Counted from the first letter of the stretch, positions 1 through 11,267 are shown. The stretch is DNA of 40,588 nucleotides from Zygnema cylindricum (GCA_037447655.1 JBBHKE010002075.1:129001-169588); one strand, 5' to 3'. The notes: a model not told the origin generated them from the sequence alone. Numbers and translations: made by a program.

Positions 1-2175
1 ACGAGGTACCGTACGCTACGGCCAGCTCGGTCATCTCGCACGTGTCTCCTTAACGAACCTTCCAGGGCAGCTTTTCGTCGTCACGTGCCGTGACGTGTCA
101 CGTCTCACGTCTCACAATTCACAGAGGAGGCAAGGAAGAATGAAAAAGAAAGATATGCTTAGGGCTTATTCTCCAACTCTCTGCAAAACCTAGAGATATA
201 ATAATAAAAAGAACACGATAACAAGAAAAACATAAACATAACAATGATAAAAACGTAATAATAAGCAAAATAAATTATATACGATACAGCCAAGGTACAG
301 TACATTGCAGTCCCGTACAAGTGTACGATATATAAAGTACGATAAACTCCATAATATAAAATACCAACAGTATACGGTAGACCTTGGATCAAACTTTTTA
401 ACACAGAAGTGTATTAGTTTTTTTTTTTTTAGTTTTTTTTTTTGGTTTAGTTTACTGCCATAAACAAGCATGAAGTCCTTCACTCTCCTCTCCAAGATTT
501 ATCGATCGATGGATCCGATTGATCCGATGCGCGATTGATGTCGATTGCGCACGCACGGGTCACGCAGCGATTTGACGCACGCGCGCACTGATTTCTGCCG
601 CCGCCGCACGGACGATTTGATCTCCAACGTCACGCCGGAATCGGCCCGATCTGCACTGATCGCACATCCGCCTGTCGATCTCCCCGATCCACACCACCTC
701 AGAGGCCTCCCTGTGGGTCTCTGCATCAGCTGCTGAGGCCGAGAAGGTAGGGAGAGGGAGAGGGAGTGGGAGGGAGAGGAGAGGGGAAGGAAGGGAGGGA
801 GATGGAGAGGAGGGAGATGGAGAGGAGAGAGAGGGAGAGGAGGGAGAGAGAGGGGCCTCGTGGGTCTTCGTACCGCTGCTGTTGGAGGCTGAGAAGGTGA
901 GTCTGGAGGGATAAGGAGAGAGAGGGGAGGTTTTAGAGTAAAGAAATTTTTAGCATTGGGTTTATTAGTGTTTTTAACGATAAGTCAGTTCTGATTGATG
1001 TTTCTGTTTGTGAAAAACTATGTTTAAAGAATTAGCGCTATGAAAAAGAATAATTAGTATTATTCACACTATTATGCGGTCAGGGGGCAGAAAATTCCGC
1101 CACCAAAACTAGTGTTTTAACTAATAAAGTTTCAATAATGCAAAACATGAAATACATAGTATAATATCAAATTTTAGTATAAATATCAAAATTTAGTGTA
1201 ATGTCAAAATTTAGTGTACTTTCAAATTTAGTGCAATATGGAAATTTAGTGAAATATGGTATTTAGTGTAATATAGAAATTTATTGTAATATCAAAATTT
1301 AATATAACCAGAATGCAACGTAGTTGCTTCCCGTCGCATGGGTCTACCTAGTTTTGATTTTGACATAAATGAGTCATACCATATGTCCTGGTGTAGCTTC
1401 ATAGCTTCAGATATGTGTGCCTCTCTCTCGCTCTTGCTCACTCGCGCTTTCTCTCTCTCTCTCTCCCTTGAAATGTGTTCATCAGTTAAAATGCTGTTTG
1501 TCATCCCTCGACGAGGGTTCATTTTGTTACCCGATGTGCTTTTCTGTTTTCAGTTACAGTTTCTGTTTCTATCTCTAGCTAATTTGTTCGCCATTTTTGT
1601 CGACTCGCTTTTTAGTTCATATTCTTTTTCAAGCACTGTTTTTGATTCTTTTCTTTCCATTTGTATGTAAGAGGAAAAAATACTGTAGTACACGTGCTGG
1701 ATTATAAAGGTCTTTGCATCATGTTGGAGCATGTTGGAGTTACTCTTTTTTTCAAGAGGATTTAATCCATTGATTAGCATCCGACGGATCGATTGATCCA
1801 CGTTCCGACGATGTTTCTTACAACTATAGTATAAATGTGCGAAAACTATTGGAAACGCTATGAAATATCCTCATTCTATACGTGTATAACACTATGTAAA
1901 CACTATATTAACCACATACAACGTTTCCTGCTGTTTTAGCATATTTGAACTGTGCTTACAGTAGCTTTGAGTTGACTTGACTCTCTTGTTTATTTTTTTG
2001 CCAGCTCATGTTTTTTTCTTTCCAATTTACAGGTTTTCGTTTTTTAATTAAATTAGTAAAAAACACTTAACCATTACTATGTTCATGCATCATGTGTTAA
2101 CACTCGGGTTATTCACATCGGCAAAGTTGTGTATGTTTATATGACGTTGTAGATTCTTTAATGTTTTCTTTATAG
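1..2175. other. Upstream region, no gene assigned
   Basis: No convincing gene is visible. The first 900 bases are relatively GC-rich and contain a purine-rich stretch. Two similar segments near 700-767 and 853-898 each end in GAGAAG followed by GT, like duplicated 5' splice sites, but no open frame joins them to anything. From about 950 onward the DNA is AT-rich, with short repeats of the form AATTTAGTGTAATAT at 1,170-1,300. A CT microsatellite lies at 1,420-1,470. Minus-strand frames at 1,292-1,522 and 1,550-1,801 share one frame but are split by a TAA and draw much of their sequence from the microsatellite. Confidence 0.5.
740..860. repeat. Purine-rich GGGAGA-type low-complexity tract
   Basis: A run of GGAGAG and GAGGGA units on the plus strand. 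It is the reverse-strand equivalent of the CT tracts seen elsewhere in the window. Confidence 0.85.
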
Positions 2176-2339
2176 AATCTAATCCGAAATTGCTGTACCT
2201 AAAAAATGGAGACAATTTGTCAATTTGTACCCGTCATCGCAAAAAATATTTCGATAAGCAATCTCCACCGGATACCCGTCTTATTAATTTAACAGTTTCA
2301 AGTTTTCAGGATGAGTCTGACCGGCCTAACAAACAATAA
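2176..2339 (+). CDS. Possible coding exon, unknown protein
   Basis: The sequence TTTCTTTATAG at 2,165-2,175 is a good 3' splice site. It is followed by a 54-codon open frame (phase 1 entry) ending in TAA at 2,337-2,339. The peptide has a normal soluble composition, starts SNPKLLYLKNGDNLSICTR, and contains one possible N-glycosylation site (NLT). I do not recognise the family. It may be the last exon of a gene whose earlier exons I could not find. It could also splice into the membrane exon at 2,750: a weak GTTTTC donor at 2,302 has the matching phase. Confidence 0.3.
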
Positions 2340-2659
2340 GTTAAATAAAAAAGGAAAGAAATGAAAGGATAAAAAAAGTGCCAAGCAAAGTTCACGACGT
2401 CATTTCAAGAGGTTTCCAAATGTCTTAAGATGCTTGTTCTTTCCAAGTGTTTGGGAATCTTTGGTTTCGGGCTGACAGTCTCTAAATTTAAATTTTTGGA
2501 TTATTATCTGTCCCACCTTTACCATATCCTGTTACCTCCGATTTTTACCCGATCTTTAACAAATATCGGTTAGCATTACATAAACATGTCTTTACATAAC
2601 ATTGTACAAACGTTTCTTATTTGCCGCCATTGTGCATTCCCCTATGCTATAATCTATTG

Positions 2660-2720
2660 ATTATACTCCCTCTCTCTCTCTCACTCGCTCTCTCTCTTTC
2701 TCTCTCTCTCTCTCTCTGTA
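2660..2720. repeat. CT microsatellite
   Basis: A tract of (CT)n with a few interruptions, 30 bases before the putative 3' splice site at 2,749. It matches the habit of this genome of placing CT tracts on the sense strand of introns. Confidence 0.9.
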
Positions 2721-2749
2721 TATTCATTATTGTTCTTTTCTGTATGCAG

Positions 2750-2946
2750 TTATCTATTGGACCTTTTGGAGGCTTTTTGGCCTTTTTGTTGGCCTTCTAT
2801 TGGTGTTCCTTGTTATTGCTGCTCTCCTCTACATCATCATTTTGGCCCGGCAGCAAAGTGCCTGGCCGTTTGGAAACGAGCCACTCGTCATCACGTGGCA
2901 GGCCGACAGGAATTACGTCCTCCTTCCTGGCCATCCTGAACCCTAA
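2750..2946 (+). CDS. Possible terminal exon of a single-pass membrane protein
   Basis: Behind a pyrimidine-rich tract ending in TGTATGCAG is an open frame of 64 codons closed by TAA at 2,944-2,946. It begins IYWTFWRLFG, continues with an unbroken hydrophobic stretch of roughly 23 residues ending YIIILARQQ, then a polar tail starting SAWPFGNEPLVITWQ. A membrane helix followed by a positive residue and a conserved-looking tail is typical of a real C-terminal exon. Caution is needed: the other two plus frames are also open for most of this span, and a 166-codon minus frame overlaps it (2,797-3,297). No family recognised. Confidence 0.33.
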
Positions 2947-5900
2947 AAACCTCTGAGGAAACCGTGAAAGCCGCTGATGGGAAAACCCTAAAGAATAATT
3001 CTCCTTCTTGGCCTGCCCGAACCTTTCGGAGGACGGGAAAAACTGGAGTAGGAGTTTTGCATCATAGTAATAGTAATAAGCTAGTAATAGAATACTAATA
3101 GAAAACGTGTGACGGTAACCGTTTGAATTGAATACGTGGAAACAAAAGGAAGGAAAAGAAATAAGTCGAACTGAAAAAACTCGCACGAAATTTGACGGAC
3201 GAAAAACGGTTGGTTGTATAGAATAATAGAACTGACGAAACGCGGACGCGATTCTTTTTGGTGACTCGCTATTGGTGGCGATTTTGTATTTCTGCAAAAG
3301 TTTTGAGCAGTTTTTTTAGTATGAAGGTTGTAATATAGTGTGGACGACTTTTGTTTATATTCCATTCGACTTTCCTAGGAATGGTTTTTTTTTGGGTTTT
3401 TAGTCCATCGAGCGGTTTTGAGGATAGTAAGCTGACTATGAGAACCATTTTTCGATTTTCTTTGCATAATATATGGAAGATATTACATTTTGGGGTCACT
3501 CCACGAGTATATTTTACTTTTGTGGTTGAAATACACATTTATCTCTTGTCTTGGTTTTCATATGTCGTCCAATCTTGTTTGAAGGGGATATGAAGGGTTT
3601 TTCATTTCAACGTATTTACCAGTTGCCCTTTGACTTGGTATATTAACCGATATTGTTGGACTTGAAAATGAAAGTTTTCATGGGTGTCATGTGGGAGTTG
3701 CCGGATACATTTCCATTTTTATATTTTTGGAAGAGAGTATATTATTATACTGTTGGAAGGGAGTATGGATGTTCAATCGTTGCAACTTGTACTTTTTGTA
3801 CTTTTAATGTACAACAATAATGTTGAAGCCAACAAAACAGTTCATGCCAATTTTTTTGGTTATTTATAGAAAGATACAATTTACTTCCAAACTTGAATTC
3901 AATAGATGTTGAGATGTAAAGTTGGTTTATCATTATTTTGCCTCCGTGAGTTTGTGAGTTCACTCGTTGGTAATTTTTGTTATTCCGCTCGGTGAACTTT
4001 GTTGGATATTCATATTGGAACTCAAAACTAATGATATGTAATGTTTTCGTTAGTTTATGTACAAGGATATACTTCAATCCAAAGGTTTTAATTCCAACAA
4101 CAGTTGAAAACATTATAGTCCAATACAGGTATAACAAACGAAATATTTGTGTACTGTACTAATACAAGAAGGGAGACCAACATTAAACCTGTGTTCTTCA
4201 ACTTGACATTGTGAAGAGTTGTTAAAGACCATATGCTTAAAACCAAATGTCATAATTGTCTTCATATAGATCATTCGTCAACATTTCCATGTGTAAAATA
4301 CATCAAAGTAGAATGTTGACTTCGAAGACCATTAGACTGGGGGCGAGGAGGGAGAATAAAAGAAACCTCTTGTTTTGATTGTGCATCCCGCCTCAACATT
4401 AGCCCCAATAATGTCGTATGCAACTGGTCTTTCCTCACCATGTGAGCAGTAAAGTAAAGGAGCCTTTTCCGAATTAATAAGCCGGTTAAAGAACAATGTA
4501 GCTCCCCCAAAAGAGGAGGGGAAGGAAAACCTAAACGTGGTCGTTCGACAAATGTAAAATGGTCAAAGGTCAAATGAAACGTCAAAAAATTGGTGTGGTT
4601 TACAGCCACGCAAAAACTCCCGGCCCAAAACTAAAACATGAAAGAGCATGCGATCTAGGAAAAGGTAGCACATATAATTCAGCGGCTTCTAATTGCTTTG
4701 ATGTGTGTTGTTGGAATGCAAAGTGTTGTTAGCCATAAGATATGGAAAAGGTGGAATCTGATTTCGGGCAAAAAGGTTTTTGGCAAAAAGGTAATGGACT
4801 TAAAATCATTTGTATTTGTGTCACACTCCCATTGGTTCACATCCTTTTAGGAGCAAGCAAAGCGTGACAGGACAATTTTCGCGTCCAAGAATCGCGAAAC
4901 GCAGATCGGACGGCCCGGATTACCGATGATATGTCCCAGGATATAACACCACGAAAGGGTACGACAATTTTTGTAAACAAGCTCTCTTGGCAGTGCAGAC
5001 TGACACGCAATAACTGACAGAGGTGAGTAACATGGAGGCTGTCCTTTTTGTCGCCTTGTATTACGCGGTTGCGACTTTAACTGTTGAAAAGTGCGGAACT
5101 GTGCTAGAATCGTGTGAAACTTTTCGGCTTTTCGCACACCACAAAATTTCTATTGCAAACCGTGTTACGGTTTTAATTTTTGAAACCTACTACGGACAAA
5201 TTGTTTTCGTTTCGTACGGAAAACAGAGTCAACTGACCAGCTGAAAATTGGCGAAATACTAAGATGAAATTTGAAATTTCGACTGGCGTCAGCTTTTCAA
5301 CGCTACCCGAGAATCCCGGTCCCAATGAACAGACAAATCAGAAAAGTACAAAAACCTGGCTGACAAAAAACGAAGCTTCAACCGAACATTCGAACGGTTC
5401 AGCAAAACATAATCATCATTTAATGACGTCATAGCGTAGCATGCACGTATGTGGTGACTGTGTAACGTAGAAGAGAGACGTTAAAATTTAGAAAAAACTG
5501 AAATAGAAAATTTCGTACCAGAACCGGCGTCACTGATTCGCCGTTGACAAATCAAAGAAATGAAAACGAAAAGAAAAAAAAAAACAAATAGTGAAAGTCG
5601 CTAACGTAGGCCAATCGTTTCTACGCCCTCCAACTCATGTACGGCTTAACCGTTGATGTCCAGTTTGTACGGATTTCAACTTTTTTACGAAAACTATGTA
5701 ATATTCGTCTTTTTCATACTTTTCGTAAAATTTCACTGTACGGCCATAAACATAAAAGTACGAAAAGCGTAATATTAGAAGATCCTTAAAAATCTTAAAA
5801 AGTACGAAAATTAACAGAAATGTACGAAATTGTTTGAAAGTGTACCTAAAAAACCAAATAGTACGAAATATCCTACGGCAACCGTACTGAAATGTAAATG

Positions 5901-6313
5901 AACGTACGGCAATGTACCTTGGAAACCCTAAAAAATCCCCTAAAATAACCCTAAAATGTACGAACATAGAACACTGTATTTATGTGTAAAAGTATTATAC
6001 GGGTACAAAGTAAGGTACGCATATTATTTACTTTTCATCATCGTTTGATACGTACCGTACGTTGTATTCGTTATTTTATACCGTGCGTAATACGCGCACG
6101 GGACATCTATGGACTTGACCTACTTGTTCCAAGACCACTTTTCTGGTGGATCATCTGCTTCTTTTTTTCTTTGTAGCTTCCTCTTTCTCCTCTCACTCCG
6201 CCTCCTCTTTTTTCTCCTTGCCTCTCCCACTAAATCGCGTACTGTTTCTCTTGGATTGCACGGACATTTCCTAGCCCGCTTGTACGAATATCTGTACGGA
6301 CGAGGCAGCTGCC
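2947..6313. other. Intergenic region, no gene recognised
   Basis: About 3.4 kb with only short chance frames. Near 5,636-6,060 the tetramer GTAC, usually as GTACG, is strongly over-represented, as in the transposon clusters further right, so this may be decayed transposon DNA. The last 150 bases before the ARM gene are pyrimidine-rich and could hold its promoter and 5' leader; I see no clear TATA box. Confidence 0.5.
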
Positions 6314-9302
6314 ATGCAGTCTACCGCTCCTGCTCCTGTGTCCCGCCGTACGGTCAGAAGCTTTTTGTCAAACCAAAAAAAATCCCAGCCGCCTTCCTCT
6401 TCCTCCCCTGCAAAAGAATCTAGTATCTCTAATACCTCTAATACCTCTAATACCTCTAATAACTCTAATAGCTCGAATATCTCTAGTAACCCTAATAGCT
6501 TTAGTAAGTATAGTAACTTTAATAGATTTAGTAACTCCAATAGCTCTGAAAACTCTGATGCTAGTAACTCTAGTAGCAACCATCATGGAAATCATGGAAG
6601 AGACTCCGAGGAGGCTGCGGAAAAACTAAGTTTTAAAAAAGGTTCGTCCACACGTCGCTTTCCGTCGTCTTCATCCTTGACTAATTCTATATTTCCTCCT
6701 CCTTTGTCATCGTCGTCTTTTTCTGCGAATTCAAAGACAGCCGAAAACAATGTGAGAGTTTCCAGCCATTCCTGTGCATCCGAAAGCTCCAACCAATCAA
6801 CTCTTCCCTCCCTCCCTACCTCTTCTCCCCCCAGCCAATCAAATGCTCCCTTTTTTCCGGTAGAAGGGGACACTTTGAGACCAGTCACTCCTTCAGAGAT
6901 CGACGCTTCTCTCCATTCGATTGACGGGAAGAAAATCGGAAACGGAAACAGTAACGGAAACGAACACAAAATTGGTCATGGAAATGGACACGAAACAATG
7001 GACAAGCAAAGAGACGATGACACCAGGGTTGGAGGAGGGGCACATGAAAAGAAGGACGTTGAGTCGCGTAAAGTGATTTTTTTGAATGCGAGTAGAGAGT
7101 TTCCTCTACTTCCTGGTGGTACCTCAGGTTTTGATTTCTGCCGAGACTCGGTCGTTATGAGTGAGAAGGCAATGTCGGCATCGAGTGAAATTGTTTTGAC
7201 CAATTGTGACGTGACACCACAAAGAATGGCAGTTTCAGAGGAATTGCCAGCTCGGTCCGTTCCAAGTAAGCATAGTATTCCCAATTCATCAGTGTTAAGT
7301 AGGGAGAGAGAGAGAGACGATAGTAGTCTATCCAGGAGAGGGTCAAGGGAGAGAGAATGGGAAGCGAGGGGGGGGCTGGTAGCCGCCATATGGGATCCGG
7401 AGCCGAGGGAAGGTAGACAAGTGTTGTTTGAGAGAGAGAGAGAGGCGTTACTTGTGGCGGAGAGAGAGGCGGAGTTAAGGAGAGAGAGGGCGGAGCTTAT
7501 AGCAGCGGAAATGTGTGTCCCCTCCCATCATCCTTTGGCAGAGAGGTTGGGAGATTTGCAGATAGGGAGACTGGTTCGGGAACTAGGTTCGGAAGAAAAT
7601 GCAATTAGAAAGAATGCCACGCATCAGTTAAGAATGTTGGCTAAATATTCGGGAGAAAATAGGGGTCTAATTGCCGATGTTGGAGGGATACAACCATTGG
7701 CAAATGTTTTGAGAGACAGGGACGAAAGTATTGTGGCAGAAGCCGTGACTGCCCTCCTCAATATGTCTATTCACGACGAAAACAAAAAAAATATGCATTG
7801 TGTTATTGAGCCTTTGGTGGAAGTTTTGGAAAACGGGTCATGGAATTCTAAAGAAAACGCCGCCGCCACTCTATTTAGTTTGTCAGTAGTAGACGAACAT
7901 AAAATTAAAATAGGAGCTGCTGGAGCGATACCGTTCCTCGTAGAGATTCTCAGGAAAGGTTCCCAACAAGGGAAGCGAGATGCTTGTAAAGCGCTTTTTA
8001 ACCTCTCCATTTTGAGTACGAATAAATGGAGACTGGTGGAGGCAGGAGTCATGGAGCCTCTTGTCGCAGAACTGGAGGAACCGGGATCTTCAATGGCAGA
8101 GAAAGCCGTTTCAGTTTTGGCAAATTTGACGACTATCTCAGAAGGGAGAGAAGCTCTTGCCAAAACGGAAGAGGGGATCGCAGGATTGGTGGAGGTGGTA
8201 GAATCTGGGACTCAGAGAGGACAAGAGAATGCCGCGGCGGCGTTGTGGCAGTTAGCGAAGAACAATCCAAAACATCGGAGTCAGATATTGCAAGAAGTCG
8301 TCATTCCTCCGTTGGTGACTTTATCGCAAACGGGTACAAAACGAGCAAAAGAGAAGGTATGGTATGCTGCTGCTTTGCAAGATGCTTTGCTTCTTGTTTT
8401 TCATTGTGTTGTAATTGGATTTAGAATTGTAAATTTAGAATTTAGAATTGTTAACCCTGTTCAAATATTCTTATAAACACTAATTTACGATTTTAGGTTG
8501 AAAAAACATGCAATAGGTTTAAGGGAGGGGACCTCAATTCACCACGCCTCTTTACACTAAAATAGCATTATACATTCTAATTTTGCATTTACACTAATAA
8601 TTCCTTATTTTTCCTTAGCTTCTAAAACCGATGGACGATGTAGTATTGCAGGCGTTGTTGTTTGTATATTGTTTACAGGCGTTGTTGGTTTCATATACCA
8701 ATATTATGTCTTAAAAGAGTTCACAGCCCATTTTATTAGAGTTAGTGAGTTATTAGTGTTAACACTTCATTAGAATGAACCACCCTAATTGTGTGAGGCA
8801 ACGTCTTCCTGTTTAAATATTCTTATCAACACTAAATTATGATTTTAGGTCAGAAAAATATACAACAGTTTTAAGGGAGGGGACTACAATTCACCGCGCC
8901 TCTTTACACGAAATTAGCATGATACATTCTAATTTTGCATTTACACTAATAATTCCTTTCCCTTCCTTTGCTTCTAATACCGATGGACGATGCAGTATTG
9001 GCTGTCCTTTTCCTTCAAAAGTTAAAAAAATCCGTTGTGTGCTTTCATTTGGTGGTGATGTCAGTTTCTAACGTCGGAACTTTTACTTATCTTTTTTTCT
9101 CTCTCTCACTCTCTCCCTTTCCCCCTCTCTCTCTCCCTCCCTCCCTCCCTCCCTCTCTCTCTCCCTCTATCTCTCTCGCTCTCTCTATCTCTCTCGCTCT
9201 CTCTATCTCTCTCTTTTTTTTTCTTTATTCTTTTTGTGTTTGCAGGCTATGCTATTATTAGGCAACTTCCGTGACAAACGTAACGCTCAAAACGCGTCGT
9301 AA
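6314..9302 (+). CDS. Armadillo-repeat protein, PUB-like ARM domain without U-box
   Basis: Two exons: 6,314-8,356 and 9,246-9,302, phase-0 intron, 699 residues. Residues 1-410 are low complexity: a Ser/Asn-rich stretch at about 38-95 encoded by a 9-bp minisatellite, then Ser/Pro-rich sequence, then Glu/Arg-rich probable coiled coil at about 330-400 encoded by GA runs. Residues 415-699 form about seven ARM repeats of 41 residues, with motifs such as IEPLVEVLENGSWNSKENAA and GAIPFLVEILRKGSQQGKRD. The array is very like the C-terminal ARM domain of plant U-box E3 ligases (PUB4/PUB12 type), but no U-box is visible, so ligase activity is not supported; a protein-binding scaffold is the likelier role. 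The short second exon (AMLLLGNFRDKRNAQNAS) completes the last repeat after AKEK, which is why I chose it over read-through to the TAA at 8,474-8,476. The start is the first ATG of the long frame and is not otherwise fixed. Confidence 0.85.
6425..6480 (+). repeat. 9-bp coding minisatellite (TAATACCTC)n
   Basis: At least four near-perfect 9-bp units plus degenerate copies, inside the ARM gene. They encode the NTS/NNS tripeptide run in the N-terminal disordered region. A unit of 9 bp preserves frame, so copy number could vary without breaking the gene. Confidence 0.85.
8455..8648 (+). repeat. Intronic direct repeat, copy 1
   Basis: About 190 bp inside the ARM-gene intron, repeated 354 bp further on. 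Shared blocks include AAATATTCTTAT, TTTAAGGGAGGGGAC and ACATTCTAATTTTGCATTT. The order of short blocks (ACACTAA, CACGCCTCTTTACAC, ACACTAATAATTTC-like) resembles the interior of the short transposon family at 17,281-17,864, so it may be a diverged relative. Confidence 0.8.
8809..9000 (+). repeat. Intronic direct repeat, copy 2
   Basis: Second copy of the 8,455-8,648 unit in the same orientation, diverged by scattered substitutions and small indels. Both copies end in the same CGATGGACGATG block. Confidence 0.8.
9095..9220. repeat. CT/CCCT microsatellite near intron 3' end
   Basis: Alternating (CT)n and (CCCT)n on the sense strand, ending 25 bases before the TTTGTGTTTGCAG splice acceptor of the ARM gene. 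It probably serves as an oversized polypyrimidine tract. Confidence 0.9.
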
Positions 9303-9575
9303 TTTTCGGACTAATCATAAGCTGTGTTATATATTTATTTCGACTTCGTTTCTTTTCCGAGACTGTTTTTATTTCGAGTTTGTGAATAGGGAAAGGAGGT
9401 GATGTTGGCCCGAGTATGAGCTTCTTGCGGTTTAAATTGCTGCCCAAAAAACAAAAAAAAGGAAAAAAAAAAAAAAAGCAAAAGATTCTTGGACACAGGA
9501 CACTTGTTATTATATTTCTTGCTTGGTTCTGTGTCAGACCCTAGCTCAGAAACCCTAGAAAACCCTCAACATCTT

Positions 9576-9742
9576 AGCATCTCTCCCTCTCTCCCTCTTG
9601 CCCGCTCCCTCTCCTTCTCTCCCTCTCTCTGTCTCCTTCTCTCCCTCCCTCTCTCCCTCTCGCCCTCTCTCCTTCTCTCCCTCCCTCTCGCCCTCACTCC
9701 CTCTCGTCCTCTCTCCCTCGCCCTCTCTCCCTCTCTCCCTCT
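9576..9742. repeat. CCCTCT-type pyrimidine microsatellite
   Basis: About 165 bp of CTCTCCCTC-like units with occasional CTCG interruptions. Confidence 0.9.
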
Positions 9743-10007
9743 CTAACTCGAAAAAGTACGCGGAAAAAAACGACCGACCTCGGTCCCCATGTTACTGTTA
9801 TATTGACCTTATTGGCTTTGACGGTTCTATGCCAGTAATTTGGTTTGGCATTCTGTATAAAGGAATGTTATTTACAAAAAACGTTTTTATAGTCAACAAC
9901 TTTTAAAGCCTTAGCGTCATTTTGTTTGGGGGCTTTGGTTAGTTTTAGGGTACATTTGGAAATATAGATATGGGGGATCATTTCTTACAATTGGACGAAA
10001 TGAAAAT

Positions 10008-10064
10008 AGGACAAATGTGATAATATGACAAATGTGATAATAGGACAAATGCGAGAATAGGACA
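10008..10064. repeat. Tandem repeat of about 17-18 bp
   Basis: Three to four copies of a unit like GGACAAATGTGATAATA, with a few substitutions. Confidence 0.75.
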
Positions 10065-10497
10065 ATGTAGGGTCAGCCCCTCGTAACTTATATGAAGATT
10101 TTATTGGTCGAAAGTACAAGTAAAGGGTTACTTTTCTTTTTTTTTCCTTCCATGATTTTCTTATTTTTTTAACCCCCCCTTTTATGTAAGCCCTCAAATC
10201 CCCGATAATGGTCATTTTTTGGATAATGTGATTTTTTTGTTTGATTTGTTTTTTTTGTTTTTTGTTTTCCTTTTTTTTGCGACTGTATGGTGTTGTTCTA
10301 TGTATATCCATTGTGAAAATATGAGGGTGGCAGGGGAAGAGGGAGAGGGAGAGAGAGAGGGAGAGGGCGGACGAGGGATAACAAGGATAAAAGTAAACTT
10401 AAATTTGTTTTTTTACTTTTCTATTTTAATCATCTTTTTTTCCATATAATTATAGGAGAATCACTGTTACTTAATATTAATACAACACGTGTTAATT

Positions 10498-10776
10498 TTA
10501 CAACAAATTCTCCTTTATTATTACGTTCTCTAAGTTTAACTCCTGGTGTAGGCTTGTCAAGCGAGTAAATCTCAAAGGAATTCTACCTTCAGTATAAGAA
10601 AGACCGCTAGGTAAATATTCAATACCACCTATATTGCTTATATATTTAAGAATCTTTTTAGAATCTATCTTTCTCTTTATAAAAAAAGTAGTACGCCATT
10701 TATATTCAGGATGAACAAAAGTTGATTTCATATCACCTTTAATGTATTCTAATAAGCGATAACGATTAATTCTCAT
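10498..10776 (-). CDS. Unknown small ORF in AT-rich insert
   Basis: First ATG gives 92 codons beginning MRINRYRLLEYIKGDM. The frame is open further upstream to the TAG-TAA pair at 10,825-10,830. The product is basic, mixed alpha/beta in composition, with no signal or membrane segment. A Gly-rich turn (ISNIGGIEYLPSG) lies mid-way. Not recognised. The frame is shared with the coiled-coil ORF at 10,828, from which only the two stops separate it, so the two may once have been one gene. Confidence 0.4.
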   Translation of the reverse strand: MRINRYRLLEYIKGDMKSTFVHPEYKWRTTFFIKRKIDSKKILKYISNIGGIEYLPSGLSYTEGRIPLRFTRLTSLHQELNLENVIIKENLL

Positions 10777-10827
10777 TTGAAGTATTTCTACAATATTTTC
10801 AGGCAATGTTTCTCTTCTACAAGGTTA

Positions 10828-11208
10828 CTAAATGGAAATACGAGTACGTCTTCTTTGTAATTCTTGAATATCTTCTTCGAGCATAAATACTAAAGTTGGT
10901 GCGTATATATTTTCAGAATTCCATTTATAATAGCTTTCACCTACTATTTTTAGAGAAGCTTTTTCAGAAGTATTTTCAGAAAATTCTTCCAATTTTTCAT
11001 TGAATGATGACTTAATATTTTCTTTAAAATTTTGTAAAATATTATCTAATTTAGATATTGTATTATTTAATAAATTAGTTATTTCATTCTTTAAATAGTT
11101 GTTTATTAATTCATAATAATAATATAATCTTTCAAAATCTGGTTGTATAACATTGATAGTATCATAATACTTTATGGATTTTTTCCAATAATAGATAAAA
11201 TATTTTCT
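10828..11208 (-). pseudogene. Coiled-coil ORF fragment without start codon
   Basis: About 120 codons are open but there is no ATG near the beginning. The peptide includes NVIQPDFERLYYYYELINNY, then a heptad-like Leu/Ile/Asn stretch (LLNNTISKLDNILQNF) that should form a coiled coil, and ends RRRTRISI before TAG TAA. It overlaps the end of the ORF at 11,172-11,267 in another frame, and a run of six A sits in the overlap. A one-base indel there, real or from sequencing, would explain both the missing start and the short upstream ORF. Confidence 0.4.
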
Positions 11209-11267
11209 AAAAGCGATATTATTTTATTTAATTTAGTAATTATTTCTGGGATTTGTTCTTCAGACAT
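11172..11267 (-). CDS. 31-codon ORF, likely 5' part of the coiled-coil ORF
   Basis: Starts MSEEQIPEIITKLNKIISLL, a good amphipathic start, and stops at 11,172-11,174 just past an A6 run. The following coiled-coil frame is offset. I read it as the N-terminal part of one interrupted gene, not a separate gene. Confidence 0.35.
   Translation of the reverse strand: MSEEQIPEIITKLNKIISLLENILSIIGKNP

Larger units (their letters stand above)
9303..10480. other. Intergenic region downstream of the ARM gene
   Basis: No gene seen. It holds an A-rich run near 9,447-9,478, a CT/CCCT tract at 9,576-9,742, a short tandem repeat at 10,008-10,064, T-rich DNA at 10,130-10,280 and a GA tract at 10,338-10,372. 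The 3' UTR and polyadenylation site of the ARM gene must lie here, but I see no clear AATAAA. Confidence 0.5.

Noticed and set aside
1292-1801. Minus-strand frames with Arg/Glu-rich peptide
   Set aside because: Split by an in-frame TAA and partly translated microsatellite; no motif.
2797-3297. 166-codon minus-strand ORF
   Set aside because: No motif, odd Tyr and Ser runs, and it overlaps the better plus-strand exon candidate; likely chance.
5925-5955. AACCCTAAA-like units suggesting telomeric repeats
   Set aside because: Only three degenerate copies, with no tandem array.
6271-6579. Leu-rich 102-codon minus-strand ORF
   Set aside because: It is the antisense of the 9-bp coding repeat in the ARM gene.
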